Below, piece by piece: positions 1 through 8,854 of a stretch of DNA of 64,000 nt. The notes beneath the pieces are model-generated. The model worked only from the letters and a program-made list of their open reading frames with translations. It was not told the DNA's origin and did not search any database. A program made the position numbers and the translations under genes. This stretch comes from Pseudomonas entomophila (GTDB lineage: Bacteria > Pseudomonadota > Gammaproteobacteria > Pseudomonadales > Pseudomonadaceae). Positions within the stretch are counted from its first letter, which is position 1; every line of letters starts with the position of its first letter. Location: positions 1 to 64,000 of the forward strand of contig NZ_JARPQB010000020.1 of assembly GCF_029478665.1 (NCBI RefSeq), given 5' to 3'.

Positions 1-355
1 TAATTTCAAATAATTAGCGAGAAGACTGCATAACGGCCGCCAGCGTGCGCTCAGCACCTGCACCGCCCCGCAGATCGAGCGCCGCTTACGCGGCGCATCG
101 CGGATGAATCCGCTCCTACACAGGTTTGTTCCAAGCCATTGTGCCTGGACGGGCCGACCATGGCCTCACTGGTGCGGCACACTGCATATATAGATGTAGG
201 AAGCGCTCTATTCAGGGCGCCCCATCGATCGCACTGATGATGACTATCGAAAGGCACATCTGTTTGAATGCAAACACCGCCCTCTATAATCGCCCCCGAA
301 TTGTCTCCTCGCTCCTCTCGCCTGCTCCAGGCGACACTCCCTTGGAATCCGCACC
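1..355. other. Intergenic region before the first gene
   Basis: No convincing gene is seen. Open frames here lack a ribosome binding site or recognisable protein. Around 73-121 there is a single REP-like element (cgcggatgaatccgctcctac core) preceded by a short GC-rich inverted repeat. The rest presumably carries the promoter of the MFS gene. Confidence 0.5.
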
Positions 356-1582
356 ATGCCAAGCGCCAGCCAGGCCTCACACGGCCGTCCCGAACATGAT
401 CAGCAAAGCGTCAGCCAACAGTGGCTGGCAATTCTCTCGGTTGCCGTGGGTGCCTTCGCCCTGGTCACCAGCGAGTTCCTCCCAGTCGGGGTACTCAACG
501 ATGTCGCCAGCGACCTCGGCATCAGCGCCGGCCACGCCGGGCTGATGGTGACCCTGCCCGGCATCATGGCAGCCCTCGCCGCCCCCTTGCTGTCGGTGGG
601 CATCGGCGCCCTGGACCGGCGCTACCTGCTGATCGGCCTGACGCTGATCATGATCATCGCCAACGCGGTCGTGGCCTACGCCACCGACTTCAGCCTGCTG
701 CTGTTCGGCCGCGTGCTGCTGGGCATCAGCATCGGTGGCTTCTGGGCCACCGCCATCGCCCTCAGCGGACGCCTGGCGCCCAAGGGCGTGAGCGTGGCCC
801 AGGCCACCTCGATCATCATGGTCGGCGTGACCCTGGCCACTGTACTGGGTGTGCCCGTGGGCACCTGGTTGAGCGGGCTGATGGGATGGCGCACGACCTT
901 CCTGGTCACTGCGCTGGTGGGCATACCGGTGCTGCTGGCGCAGGTCTTCCTGCTGCCACGACTCAACCCGGACAAGGCCATTCGCATCAGTGACCTGCCA
1001 GCCCTGTTCGTCAACCCGAAGGCTCGGGTCGGGTTGATCGCGGTGCTGCTGATCGGCCTGGCGCACTTCGCCGCGTACACCTATGTCGCGCCGTTCTTCA
1101 AGCACAACGCCAGTTTCGATGGGCCGACCATTGGTTCCCTGCTGTTGCTCTATGGCGTGGCCGGGGTACTGGGCAATATCTTCGCCGGCTTCGCCGCCAA
1201 CCAGAGCGTGCGCCACACCTTGATGCTGGTGGCGCTGATGATCGGCGTCGGCACCGCGCTGTTCCCCTACTTCGCCACCAGCCTGACTGGCGCGGCGATG
1301 CTGATCGCGCTGTGGGGCTTTGCCTTCGGCGCCTTCCCGGCCTGCGCCAGCATCTGGATGTTCGTCGTGGCGCCCAAGGATGTCGAACGTGGCATGCCGC
1401 TGTTCGTCGCCATGTTCCAGGTGATCATCGCCCTGGGCTCGTTCTTCGGTGGGCAAATCGTCGACCAGATGGGCAGCGCGGTGCTGTTCAGCCTGGCCAC
1501 GGCGCTGGTTGGCTGCGGATTTGTCACGGTGCTGGTGCTGGGGCGTAGTGTCAGCAACAGCCTGGCGGCTCAACCGTCCTGA
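356..1582 (+). CDS. MFS transporter, DHA1-type drug/nucleoside/sugar efflux family
   Basis: A 408-residue protein with about twelve hydrophobic segments and no cleavable signal, the usual size for a major facilitator. A short hydrophilic N-terminal tail (residues 1-22) precedes the first membrane helix. Near residue 120 the segment GRVLLGISIGGFWA and the following helices resemble the AraJ/NepI group of proton-driven exporters in the inner membrane. The substrate cannot be read from sequence. The ATG at 356 is the first in frame; the purine-rich stretch ahead of it is weak, so the start is not certain. It is convergent with the malate dehydrogenase gene, with a large inverted repeat between them. 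Confidence 0.85.
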   Translation: MPSASQASHGRPEHDQQSVSQQWLAILSVAVGAFALVTSEFLPVGVLNDVASDLGISAGHAGLMVTLPGIMAALAAPLLSVGIGALDRRYLLIGLTLIMIIANAVVAYATDFSLLLFGRVLLGISIGGFWATAIALSGRLAPKGVSVAQATSIIMVGVTLATVLGVPVGTWLSGLMGWRTTFLVTALVGIPVLLAQVFLLPRLNPDKAIRISDLPALFVNPKARVGLIAVLLIGLAHFAAYTYVAPFFKHNASFDGPTIGSLLLLYGVAGVLGNIFAGFAANQSVRHTLMLVALMIGVGTALFPYFATSLTGAAMLIALWGFAFGAFPACASIWMFVVAPKDVERGMPLFVAMFQVIIALGSFFGGQIVDQMGSAVLFSLATALVGCGFVTVLVLGRSVSNSLAAQPS

Positions 1583-1587
1583 TGCTT

Positions 1588-1637
1588 GGCGGTAGCCTTG
1601 CAGCGCTCGATCTCGAAGGCGCTGCAAGGCTACCGCC
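1588..1637. terminator. Perfect inverted repeat, likely bidirectional terminator
   Basis: Arms at 1588-1606 and 1619-1637 (19 bp, exactly complementary) surround a 12-base loop. It lies between two convergent genes, where a hairpin could stop transcription from both sides. There is no clear T tract, so a role in mRNA 3' stabilisation is also possible. Confidence 0.6.
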
Positions 1638-1659
1638 GCCACCTTGAAAGCACCGCCCT

Positions 1660-2589
1660 TTACAACGCCTTCATCTCAGCAATGTCCCGCACCACTGCGT
1701 CCGCAGAGTGGTCGAACATCGCCTGCTCCTGCGCATCCAGGGGCAACTCGATCACCCGTGCAAGCCCCTCTGCCGCCAGCACGCAGGGAACCCCCATGGC
1801 AATGTCGTTGCGCCCGTACTCGCCTTCGAGAATCGCGACCGTCGGCAGGATGCGATTGCGCCCGTTGGCGATGGCATCCACCATCTGCGCAATGGCCACG
1901 CCCGGCGCATCGCAGGCGCTCCCCATTTTCTTCAAACCCAGTATCTCGCCACCGCCCTGGCGCGTGCGTTGCACAATCCGCTCTATCTGCTCACTGGAGA
2001 GAAAGTGAGACAGCGGCACCGAGCCGATCGCGCAACAGCGCATCAACGGCACCATGCTGTCGCCATGCCCGCCCAGGACCAGCGCCGTGATATCCCGGGC
2101 GGAAAAGCCGGTTTCCTCGGCGATGAAGCACTTCATGCGTGCTGTATCCAGCACCCCCGCCTGCCCGAACACCTTGCCGCGTCCCCCACTACTCAAGCTC
2201 CAGGCCCGGTAGGTCAGGACGTCGACAGGGTTCGACACCACCAGGACCGTCGCCGCCGGAGCGTGACGGTTGATGTCCTGCATGATGCCGTCGAGAATCG
2301 GCAGGTTGATGCTCAGCACATCCTGGCGCGACTGACCGGGCTTGCGCGGCACGCCCGCGGTGATCACCACCAGGTCGGAATCCTGCAGCATCTCGGCGTT
2401 GGCACCACCGTGAACCCGGGTATCGGAACCGGACTCGACGGCCGCCTGCCAGATGTCCAGCGCCTTGCCTTTCGCCAGGTCGCCCTGCACATCGACCAGC
2501 ATCAACTCACGGCAGTACTCTTCCCGGGCGATGATCTGCGCCGCCGCCTCACCGACCATGCCCGCACCCACGATTGATAGTTTGTTCAC
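1660..2589 (-). CDS. mdh: Malate dehydrogenase, LDH-like type
   Basis: A 309-residue cytosolic NAD-dependent dehydrogenase of the lactate/malate family. Residues 4-13 (SIVGAGMVGE) form the Rossmann dinucleotide loop; VVITAGVPRKPGQSR is the substrate-binding loop; VVSNPVDVLT and VLGGHGDSMVPL carry the conserved Asn and the catalytic His. The Arg in the PRKPGQSR loop favours a dicarboxylate substrate, malate/oxaloacetate, over lactate; this is family knowledge. The start chosen is a GTG at 2587-2589, preceded by gagaggtgtgag, because the protein then begins directly with the first beta strand. Longer in-frame starts would add about 90 residues unlike the family. Confidence 0.85.
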   Translation of the reverse strand: MNKLSIVGAGMVGEAAAQIIAREEYCRELMLVDVQGDLAKGKALDIWQAAVESGSDTRVHGGANAEMLQDSDLVVITAGVPRKPGQSRQDVLSINLPILDGIMQDINRHAPAATVLVVSNPVDVLTYRAWSLSSGGRGKVFGQAGVLDTARMKCFIAEETGFSARDITALVLGGHGDSMVPLMRCCAIGSVPLSHFLSSEQIERIVQRTRQGGGEILGLKKMGSACDAPGVAIAQMVDAIANGRNRILPTVAILEGEYGRNDIAMGVPCVLAAEGLARVIELPLDAQEQAMFDHSADAVVRDIAEMKAL

Positions 2590-2653
2590 CTCACACCTCT
2601 CTCGGCGCGCTGATCGCCGCACGCTCGGCTGTACAGAGAATGACAGCGTCGCA

Positions 2654-4375
2654 TCACCCATGAATCCAGAATGCACTCTCGGCAAACTGCTCGCCATTCC
2701 ACCAGTTGGCCATCCCCGTCTCCATGCGGAAATTCCTTGCCCCAGCCTGGCTCTGCAGCGGCGCCACCACCTCGCCATTGGCATCGCGCCTCGCGCTCTT
2801 CTGCGCCGTTTCAGGGACGACGGCAACGATGTGCCCGGACTTCCCTTCCGCCTTGCGCCGCGCAACGATCAGCGCTATGCCGCCCTGGTTGGCGGCCTGC
2901 TGCAATTTGCTCAGCGTGCCCGTCTGGCGCCAGCCGAAGTCCGGGCCAAAATCGCGCAGCCAACGGAACAGGTCGTTGGCTCGCATTTCGCGGAGGGAAG
3001 TGCCGATCAGCGGCTCGACCGGCTTGCCCTGCGACAGCGTGATCAGTGCTTTCTCTGTCCACCACACCCGCGGCAGGTACGCACCCGCCAGCATGCAGTA
3101 GTCATGGCAATAGATATTGCAGAAGGTCAAGCCTTCCCTGGGCTGGTAGCGCTTGTGCGCCGGCTTGTCCACCGCCAGCCAGTCAACGATGGCCGCCAGT
3201 TCGGCGCGCAAACTGTCGGCCGAATCACCAAGCCGCTGCGGCATGCTCGCTTCGTTGAGTGAATGGGCACCGGCGAAATCGATCCGCCGCGTCACCACAC
3301 CCGGTTTGCGTGGCATGGAGACGGCGACGATACCGCTGGTAGGCGGTGATGCCGATGGGCTGACGAGCGGAATGTCCTGTACTGTCGAATCTGCGATCAG
3401 GAATTTCTGCGCAACGAAACCGCGCAGCAAGGCTCCGTTGAGTGACGTCTCCACCTCCACAAAACCATTACGCACTTTGCCGGTGAGGGCTCGCACCGGC
3501 TGGCCGTCCGGCAGGTTGGCGATCACGTTGGCTTGCGGCGGGTCGCTTTTGCGCGGTTCGCTACGCATGCGCAACGGGCTCTCGCGCGTGTCGACCCTGA
3601 AGAATTCGCCTTGTGCCGTCAGCTCGCTGGGAGGGGGCACCAATGAAAGCCCCGGCGCAGGCTGAGGCAACAGTGGCGGCTGGCCCTTCACGGCAACGGT
3701 GTGAGCCAGGCGGATGAAGTCGAAGAGGTTCTCGCCGTAGAACCGCTTACCGTCGAAAAAACCCTGGCGCAGCCCTTTACGAGGATTGAAACCGCCGGTG
3801 TTGTAAGCGATGCCGACGGCAGCAAGTTCCATGTCACTGAGGGACGATCGCTTGCTCAGACCCAGTTGCTTGAGGCCGCGCTTCAATTCGGCAACGCTCA
3901 GTTGCAATGCATCGTCGAAGTTGACGTAGCGCCGTTGCAGGAAGTAATCGGGGTCGCTCTTGAAGAACTGCAAATCACGTTGGAATATCCCGAACCCATG
4001 ACAAAGCTTGTCCGGGTTACGGGCGACTTTGGCGTAACCGTCAATATGCTTGGCCATGTCCACCAGGGCCTGATGGGCAATGTCGAACATGGCCTGGCCG
4101 TTGGGAGCGGCCAGCAGTGCCGCCTTGTCCTTGGGGAAGGCCTGGCGCCCCTTCTTTGCATCCTGCTTGTTCACATCCAGGGTGTCGCCGACACAGAGTT
4201 CCAGGATCTCGGGCACCGGCAAGCCTTTGTTGCGCAGTACCGGCCAGACTTCTCCTGTTTCCTGACACGCGATCGCGGCCATGAAGTCCACCGTCAAGGG
4301 CGTATTGGCTAGCGCAGGCGACATCTGGCTCTGAAACTGGTTCTTGAACCACTTCACATCGTTGGCATTGGGCAT
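2654..4375 (-). CDS. Leaderless multidomain cell-wall-hydrolase-like protein (lysozyme-like, SH3, cysteine-amidase-like)
   Basis: 573 residues, no signal peptide or membrane segment. Residues 1-225 look lysozyme/transglycosylase-like: a candidate acid lies in CQETGEVW (E39) and there are Gly/Tyr-rich helices such as YNTGGFNP. Residues about 255-330 resemble a bacterial SH3 repeat (RMRSEPRK, VIANLPDGQPVRAL). The C-terminal part has NIYCHDYC (C423) and SGHIVAVVPE (H515), the Cys/His spacing seen in NlpC/CHAP-like amidases. Such an architecture suggests peptidoglycan binding and cleavage. Without a leader it would need an unusual export route, for example type VI secretion, or act only on lysis; this is inference. 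It is divergent from the hydrolase lipoprotein at 4619. Confidence 0.65.
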   Translation of the reverse strand: MPNANDVKWFKNQFQSQMSPALANTPLTVDFMAAIACQETGEVWPVLRNKGLPVPEILELCVGDTLDVNKQDAKKGRQAFPKDKAALLAAPNGQAMFDIAHQALVDMAKHIDGYAKVARNPDKLCHGFGIFQRDLQFFKSDPDYFLQRRYVNFDDALQLSVAELKRGLKQLGLSKRSSLSDMELAAVGIAYNTGGFNPRKGLRQGFFDGKRFYGENLFDFIRLAHTVAVKGQPPLLPQPAPGLSLVPPPSELTAQGEFFRVDTRESPLRMRSEPRKSDPPQANVIANLPDGQPVRALTGKVRNGFVEVETSLNGALLRGFVAQKFLIADSTVQDIPLVSPSASPPTSGIVAVSMPRKPGVVTRRIDFAGAHSLNEASMPQRLGDSADSLRAELAAIVDWLAVDKPAHKRYQPREGLTFCNIYCHDYCMLAGAYLPRVWWTEKALITLSQGKPVEPLIGTSLREMRANDLFRWLRDFGPDFGWRQTGTLSKLQQAANQGGIALIVARRKAEGKSGHIVAVVPETAQKSARRDANGEVVAPLQSQAGARNFRMETGMANWWNGEQFAESAFWIHG

Positions 4376-4618
4376 GTGGGGGATCCTTGACCGGCGAGTC
4401 GCCGGCCCGCTTGCGCCCCCATCGCAAACTGCTGGGAAATGAATGACCTGACGTCTTCAGTAAAGTCTCGAATGTTCGAGTGTCAAGTTCATGGCGCAAC
4501 CTGCCGCTCAGCGGCCTTGAAACCATTGGACGTTGTAAATGCTGAATGCGCGAAAGCGGCTAGAGTCATTTTGATATCACCTCAACCAGACGGAATACAC
4601 CGCTCCACGGAGGACTCC

Positions 4619-6286
4619 ATGCTCAGGCTCCCGCAAGCAGGTTTGACGATACTGTCCGCGCTTCTGATGTCCATGATCATGATCGCCTGCACCTCGACGG
4701 ATCGCGTCATGACGCCCTACGAGAACAAACTGGAGGTAGATAGCGTCAATGCAGTGAAGTTCCACAGCATGCTCTATTTCCCCTCCGGGACAGCCCTCCA
4801 CTACCCCGGTTACGTGGTCGCGCTCGAAAAAAGCCCACAGCCGATCATCGGTGGGCCCAAGGTCAACAAAGAGAGCAAGGGGCTGTTTCACGCCGACGCT
4901 ACGTATTTCAAGGAGGAGGAAGATACCAGCACCAATACGTCCCACCAGATCGAACGCATCCAAGGCCGGGACACTAAAGCGATGTTCGTCTCACACATCC
5001 TCAAGAATGGCGTGCTGGCGGACCAGGCCACAGGCTATGTGGCCAAGTCCCATTGCTTTGTTTACAACGCTTATGTCAGCGAGGCCCTGGCCGGCATCCG
5101 CAAAGACTACAACCTGACAAAAGTCAGTGACTGGAATGCCTGCAAAGCCCCGCACAACGTGGAGCAGCCCCGATCAGACCTCACGGGTTTGTACCGAGAG
5201 AGCAAGCAAGCGCTGGCGTTGCTAGAACAAAACCTCACCGAGGACCTTGGCGGCTCTCGCTACACCCATGTCGTCATCGTGGTCATGGGCTGGAACACCG
5301 CTCAGGACGAGGCCATACGTAATATCAACGACATCACAGGCAACCTGATGGCCGCTGCCTATGAAGTTGGCCAGGCGCAAAAGCAAACGCATGACCAGGC
5401 CAAGGCCCTGCAGAGCCTCCAGGTCTACAAGCCATCAGGCGAAGAGGCCATCGCCACTCGCCCCAAATCGGACGTCCTCGACACCACACGCTTTCGTCCT
5501 CTCGTCATCGGTGTGACCTGGCCATCCTTCTGGTCCAACGCATTCACCAATTTTTTCAGCTATGGCAACAAGGCCAATGACGCCGACGAGATCGGCCTGA
5601 CGTGGCTGAACATGCTCGTCAACCAGACTGTGCCCAACGCGCTCGCGGCGTCCAAGAGCAAGGCCAAAGTCGTCACCATCGGCCACAGCTTCGGTGCGCG
5701 CGCCATGATGCGTGCACTGTTCAGCTCGCCCGCGCTGGCGCCACGGCAGGCCTATCCGCAAAGCCATGTGGACCTGGCAGTGGGCCTTCAGGGAGCGGTC
5801 AGTATCAACCGCTTCACCGTGGGTGACGGCAAGGAAGGCGCGCCCTATCGGGATTTTGCAAAACTGCGGAAAACCCATATTGCGCTTACCGCCTCGGAGC
5901 ATGACGGCGCTGCCGGAGGCCCGGTGTTCTGGTACGACCCTTCCGGCTCGATCAAGTCCTGGAACCTGGTGTGTGGCGTGGCAGTTCCGGCCAGGTCTGC
6001 CACGTTCGACTGCTTGAAAGCCAGCGATACCTCCGCCTCCCCGAATGGCCTGTTCAGCCTGTGCAAGGTAGGTGACAGCCATTGCACGGCATCGACGTTG
6101 AGTCGGGGCAAGGTCAGCTACATCGACGCATCCGACGGCATTACCCAATTCAACTCACCGGGCTCGGGCGGGGGCGCTCATAGCGATATCTACCGCCTTC
6201 CCATGGGTAGATTGTTGTGGCGCCTGATCGAGCAATATGCACCGAGCGCCGAATCTCGGGCCGAGACTCCGCTAGCCGCACAGTGA
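4619..6286 (+). CDS. Lipoprotein with alpha/beta-hydrolase (lipase/esterase-like) domain
   Basis: A 555-residue precursor. The first 23 residues are a hydrophobic signal ending MIMIAC, so C24 is the likely lipidated cysteine. The start ATG follows cggaggact, an excellent ribosome binding site; longer in-frame starts lack one and would bury the signal. Residues 216-226 (THVVIVVMGWN) form a core strand with a putative oxyanion region, and GHSFG at 355-359 gives the nucleophile elbow with S357. A lipid or ester substrate in the periplasm is plausible but not proven. It is transcribed away from the cell-wall-hydrolase-like gene across a 243-bp shared region, so the two may be co-regulated. Confidence 0.7.
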   Translation: MLRLPQAGLTILSALLMSMIMIACTSTDRVMTPYENKLEVDSVNAVKFHSMLYFPSGTALHYPGYVVALEKSPQPIIGGPKVNKESKGLFHADATYFKEEEDTSTNTSHQIERIQGRDTKAMFVSHILKNGVLADQATGYVAKSHCFVYNAYVSEALAGIRKDYNLTKVSDWNACKAPHNVEQPRSDLTGLYRESKQALALLEQNLTEDLGGSRYTHVVIVVMGWNTAQDEAIRNINDITGNLMAAAYEVGQAQKQTHDQAKALQSLQVYKPSGEEAIATRPKSDVLDTTRFRPLVIGVTWPSFWSNAFTNFFSYGNKANDADEIGLTWLNMLVNQTVPNALAASKSKAKVVTIGHSFGARAMMRALFSSPALAPRQAYPQSHVDLAVGLQGAVSINRFTVGDGKEGAPYRDFAKLRKTHIALTASEHDGAAGGPVFWYDPSGSIKSWNLVCGVAVPARSATFDCLKASDTSASPNGLFSLCKVGDSHCTASTLSRGKVSYIDASDGITQFNSPGSGGGAHSDIYRLPMGRLLWRLIEQYAPSAESRAETPLAAQ

Positions 6287-6296
6287 GCGCTGCGCA

Positions 6297-6488
6297 TCAG
6301 CGCGCCAAAGTGTCGACCAAAGCCTGCCGCTGACGAGCGTCAGCGGCGGCGATTGGCTGTAGACCCCAATCGGGACTGCTCGGAAACGGCAGTTGCGCCA
6401 GGATCCCGACGATCACGGCGGCGCATCGTCCGTCAGGGTCCAGGTCGACCCGCACGGGTCGAAACAGCCAGGCGCCTGCACCCGTCAC
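6297..6488 (-). CDS. Small protein translationally coupled to the lyase homologue (unrecognised)
   Basis: A possible 63-residue protein starting with GTG at 6486-6488, which overlaps the stop of the lyase gene as GTGA, the classical coupling arrangement. It begins VTGAGAWLFRPVRVDL and ends QRQALVDTLAR, with a coding-like amino-acid mix (alternating hydrophobic/charged residues, W, P and R in a compact domain pattern). No family is recognised. It could instead be the remnant of a longer gene. Support is the overlap and composition only. Confidence 0.4.
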   Translation of the reverse strand: MTGAGAWLFRPVRVDLDPDGRCAAVIVGILAQLPFPSSPDWGLQPIAAADARQRQALVDTLAR

Positions 6489-8008
6489 AGCAGCTCGGGG
6501 AAGGCAGCGCCAAGCAGGCCGGGGTCCTTCAGGATCGATGCACTGCTGGCGATATCCGGGGCCAGCCAACGGTCCTGGGCATAGGCCGGGACCCGTTCGC
6601 GCAACAACCGCCAGGCAACGTGGGTGCCTGCGCCAAAGCGCTGCTCCTTGAGGAACTCGAATGCCTGGGCCGCCAACAGGTATTCGATGGCGAGGATCTG
6701 CGTACAGTTCTCCAGGGCGCGGTGCAGCTTCAACCCGGCATTGGTGCCCATGCTCAGATGATCCTCCTGCAGGCCGGAGGTGACGTAGTTGTCGATGACG
6801 GCCGGTTGGGCCAGCTGACGGTTTTCGGCACAGAGTGAAGCGGCCACGTACTGGACAATCATCATCCCCGAGTTCACACCCGGTTGGCTGACCAGGAAGG
6901 CCGGCAAACCGCTGACCAAAGGGTTTATCAGGCGATCGAGTCGACGCTCGGCAATCGCCCCGATCTCGGCCACTGCGATGGCCAGCAAATCGGCCGCCAT
7001 GGCCACGGACTGGCCGTGCGGATTCGCTTGGGAAACCACCCGATATGCCTCGGGTGTACCCAACAGCATCGGGTTGTCGGTCGTGGAGTTGAGTTCGGTT
7101 TCGATCTGCCTTGCCGCGTGTTCCAACTGATCGCGTGCGGCGCCATGAACCTGCGGAATCGAGCGAATGCTCAAGGCGTCCTGGGTGCGAATGCCCTGGC
7201 TGCTGGCAATGATTTCACTACCGTCCAGCAGGCGACGCAAATTGCTGCCCACACGCTGCATGCCGGGGTGAGGTTTGAGCGCGATGATTTCAGGGTCGAA
7301 GGCATCGAGCTGGCCGCGCAGGGCCTCGAAGCTCATGGCGCCGATAACGTCCGCCCATTGGCTCAAACGGGTGGCGTCATCCAGAGACAGGCAGCTCAGG
7401 CCGGTCATGCAAGGGGTGCCGTTGACCAGGCACAGACCATCCTTGGCCCCCAGTTTGATCGGCGCCAGGCCGACCTCGGCCAAGGCTTGTTGCGCCGGCA
7501 CGATCTGGCCGCGATAGCTGACCAGGCCGACGCCCAGCAAGCTGATGCTGATATGGGCCATGTGGGTCAGATACCCCACCGACCCCTGTTTCGGAACTTG
7601 CGGAGTGACGTGCTGATTGAGCAGGGTCAGCAGCGCCTCGACCACCTTGCGCTGAAGGCCGGAACGGCCCTGGCAGAAGTTGATGATCGCCGCGCACATG
7701 ATCGCCCGGGTCTGTTCGTCCGACAGCGCGGCACCCACGCCGCAGGCATGGCTGAGCAAGGTGTTGTGCGAGAGCTGGCTGAGTTGTTCGTCCTGCAACG
7801 AGACATTGCACAAGGCGCCAAGCCCGGTGTTGACGCCATAGGCGCGGTCACCGCTGGAAACGATGCGCTGGACAATCGCCTGGGCGTTGTCGATCCGCGC
7901 CCAGGCCGATGGGGCCAGCTCAAGCGTCGCGCCATGCCGGGCCACAGCCACCACGTCCTGCCAGCGAACGGGCGCCTCGGCGATGATGATTTTTTCGGCA
8001 AACGACAT
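6485..8008 (-). CDS. Histidine/aromatic ammonia-lyase family protein lacking the MIO triad
   Basis: 507 residues, the normal length of histidine ammonia-lyase. It keeps YGVNTGLGAL (active-site Tyr loop), NGTPCMTG, TTDNPML and QEDHLSMGTNAG, all family signatures. Where active members have GSVGASGDLAPLAHM, whose Ala-Ser-Gly cyclises into the MIO electrophile, this protein reads GSVGYLTHMAHIS: the triad is absent and the loop is about three residues shorter. No other Ala-Ser-Gly occurs in the protein. Ordinary MIO chemistry therefore looks impossible. It may bind histidine or a related amine, or use another mechanism. It sits 12 bp downstream of an amine-type ABC transporter, suggesting a shared substrate. 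It should not be annotated simply as hutH. Confidence 0.75.
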   Translation of the reverse strand: MSFAEKIIIAEAPVRWQDVVAVARHGATLELAPSAWARIDNAQAIVQRIVSSGDRAYGVNTGLGALCNVSLQDEQLSQLSHNTLLSHACGVGAALSDEQTRAIMCAAIINFCQGRSGLQRKVVEALLTLLNQHVTPQVPKQGSVGYLTHMAHISISLLGVGLVSYRGQIVPAQQALAEVGLAPIKLGAKDGLCLVNGTPCMTGLSCLSLDDATRLSQWADVIGAMSFEALRGQLDAFDPEIIALKPHPGMQRVGSNLRRLLDGSEIIASSQGIRTQDALSIRSIPQVHGAARDQLEHAARQIETELNSTTDNPMLLGTPEAYRVVSQANPHGQSVAMAADLLAIAVAEIGAIAERRLDRLINPLVSGLPAFLVSQPGVNSGMMIVQYVAASLCAENRQLAQPAVIDNYVTSGLQEDHLSMGTNAGLKLHRALENCTQILAIEYLLAAQAFEFLKEQRFGAGTHVAWRLLRERVPAYAQDRWLAPDIASSASILKDPGLLGAAFPELL

Positions 8009-8020
8009 ACACGCGGTTCC

Positions 8021-8854
8021 TTAAAGCGAAGCTACGCGACGCTGCACGAAACGATCTACGTATTCGTCCGCAGGCTGGTAGAGGATTTCCTTCGGCGTGC
8101 CGACCTGGATCAGGCGACCGTCCTTGAGAATGGCAATTCGGTTGCCGATGCGCACCGCTTCGTCCAGGTCATGGGTGATGAAGACGATGGTCTTGTGCAG
8201 GGTCTTTTGCAGTTCCAGCAACTGGTCCTGCATTTCGGCGCGAATCAGCGGGTCAAGCGCACTGAAGGCTTCGTCCATCAGGATGATGTCGGTGTCGGCA
8301 GCCAAGGCACGCGCCAGGCCCACGCGCTGGCGCATGCCGCCCGACAACTGGTGCGGGTACGATCGCTCGTAACCCTTGAGGCCCACGGTATTGATCCAAT
8401 GCAGGGCACGCTCCGTGCACAGGGTCTTGCTCTCGCCACGGACTTTCAGGCCGTAGGCGACGTTGTCCAGCACGGTGCGGTGCGGCAACAGGCCGAAGCT
8501 CTGGAACACCATGCTGATCTTGCGCCGGCGGAATTCGCGCAGGGCTTGCATGTCGTATTGCAGAATGTCCTCGCCATCGACCAGGATCTGACCGCTGGTG
8601 GGGTCGATCAGGCGGTTGAAGTGACGCACCAGGGTCGACTTGCCCGAGCCCGACAGCCCCATGATCACGAAGATCTCACCGCTGCCGATGGACAACGAGA
8701 GGTCGTTGACCCCGACCACGCAGCCGGTTTCGGCCAGGACCTGCTCTTTGGTGTTGTTCTGGTGGATCAGTTTCAGGGCATCTTCGGTACGTGCACCGAA
8801 GATCTTGAACACATGTTTGACTTCGATCTTGCTCATCGCCTGCTTGGTGCTCAT
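8021..8854 (-). CDS. ABC transporter ATPase, glycine-betaine/histidine type (ProV/HutV-like)
   Basis: 277 residues. It has Walker [10 protein letters not shown], the signature [16 protein letters not shown], and Walker [14 protein letters not shown], followed by a His-switch ITHDLDEA. The N-terminal extension before the nucleotide-binding core is typical of ProV-type ATPases; the C-terminal CBS tail of some homologues is absent. It powers import of a quaternary amine, proline betaine or histidine with the adjacent permease and binding protein. The start overlaps the permease stop by four bases (ATGA), indicating one transcript. Confidence 0.88.
   Translation of the reverse strand: MSTKQAMSKIEVKHVFKIFGARTEDALKLIHQNNTKEQVLAETGCVVGVNDLSLSIGSGEIFVIMGLSGSGKSTLVRHFNRLIDPTSGQILVDGEDILQYDMQALREFRRRKISMVFQSFGLLPHRTVLDNVAYGLKVRGESKTLCTERALHWINTVGLKGYERSYPHQLSGGMRQRVGLARALAADTDIILMDEAFSALDPLIRAEMQDQLLELQKTLHKTIVFITHDLDEAVRIGNRIAILKDGRLIQVGTPKEILYQPADEYVDRFVQRRVASL

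Noticed and set aside
51..380. Minus-strand ORF of 109 codons at the window start
   Set aside because: It overlaps the promoter of the MFS gene, has biased composition and no family features; it is a high-GC chance frame.
2590..2865. N-terminal extension of malate dehydrogenase by about 92 codons
   Set aside because: The in-frame ATG lies inside the end of the neighbouring gene; the GTG with a strong Shine-Dalgarno at 2589 gives the correct family length.
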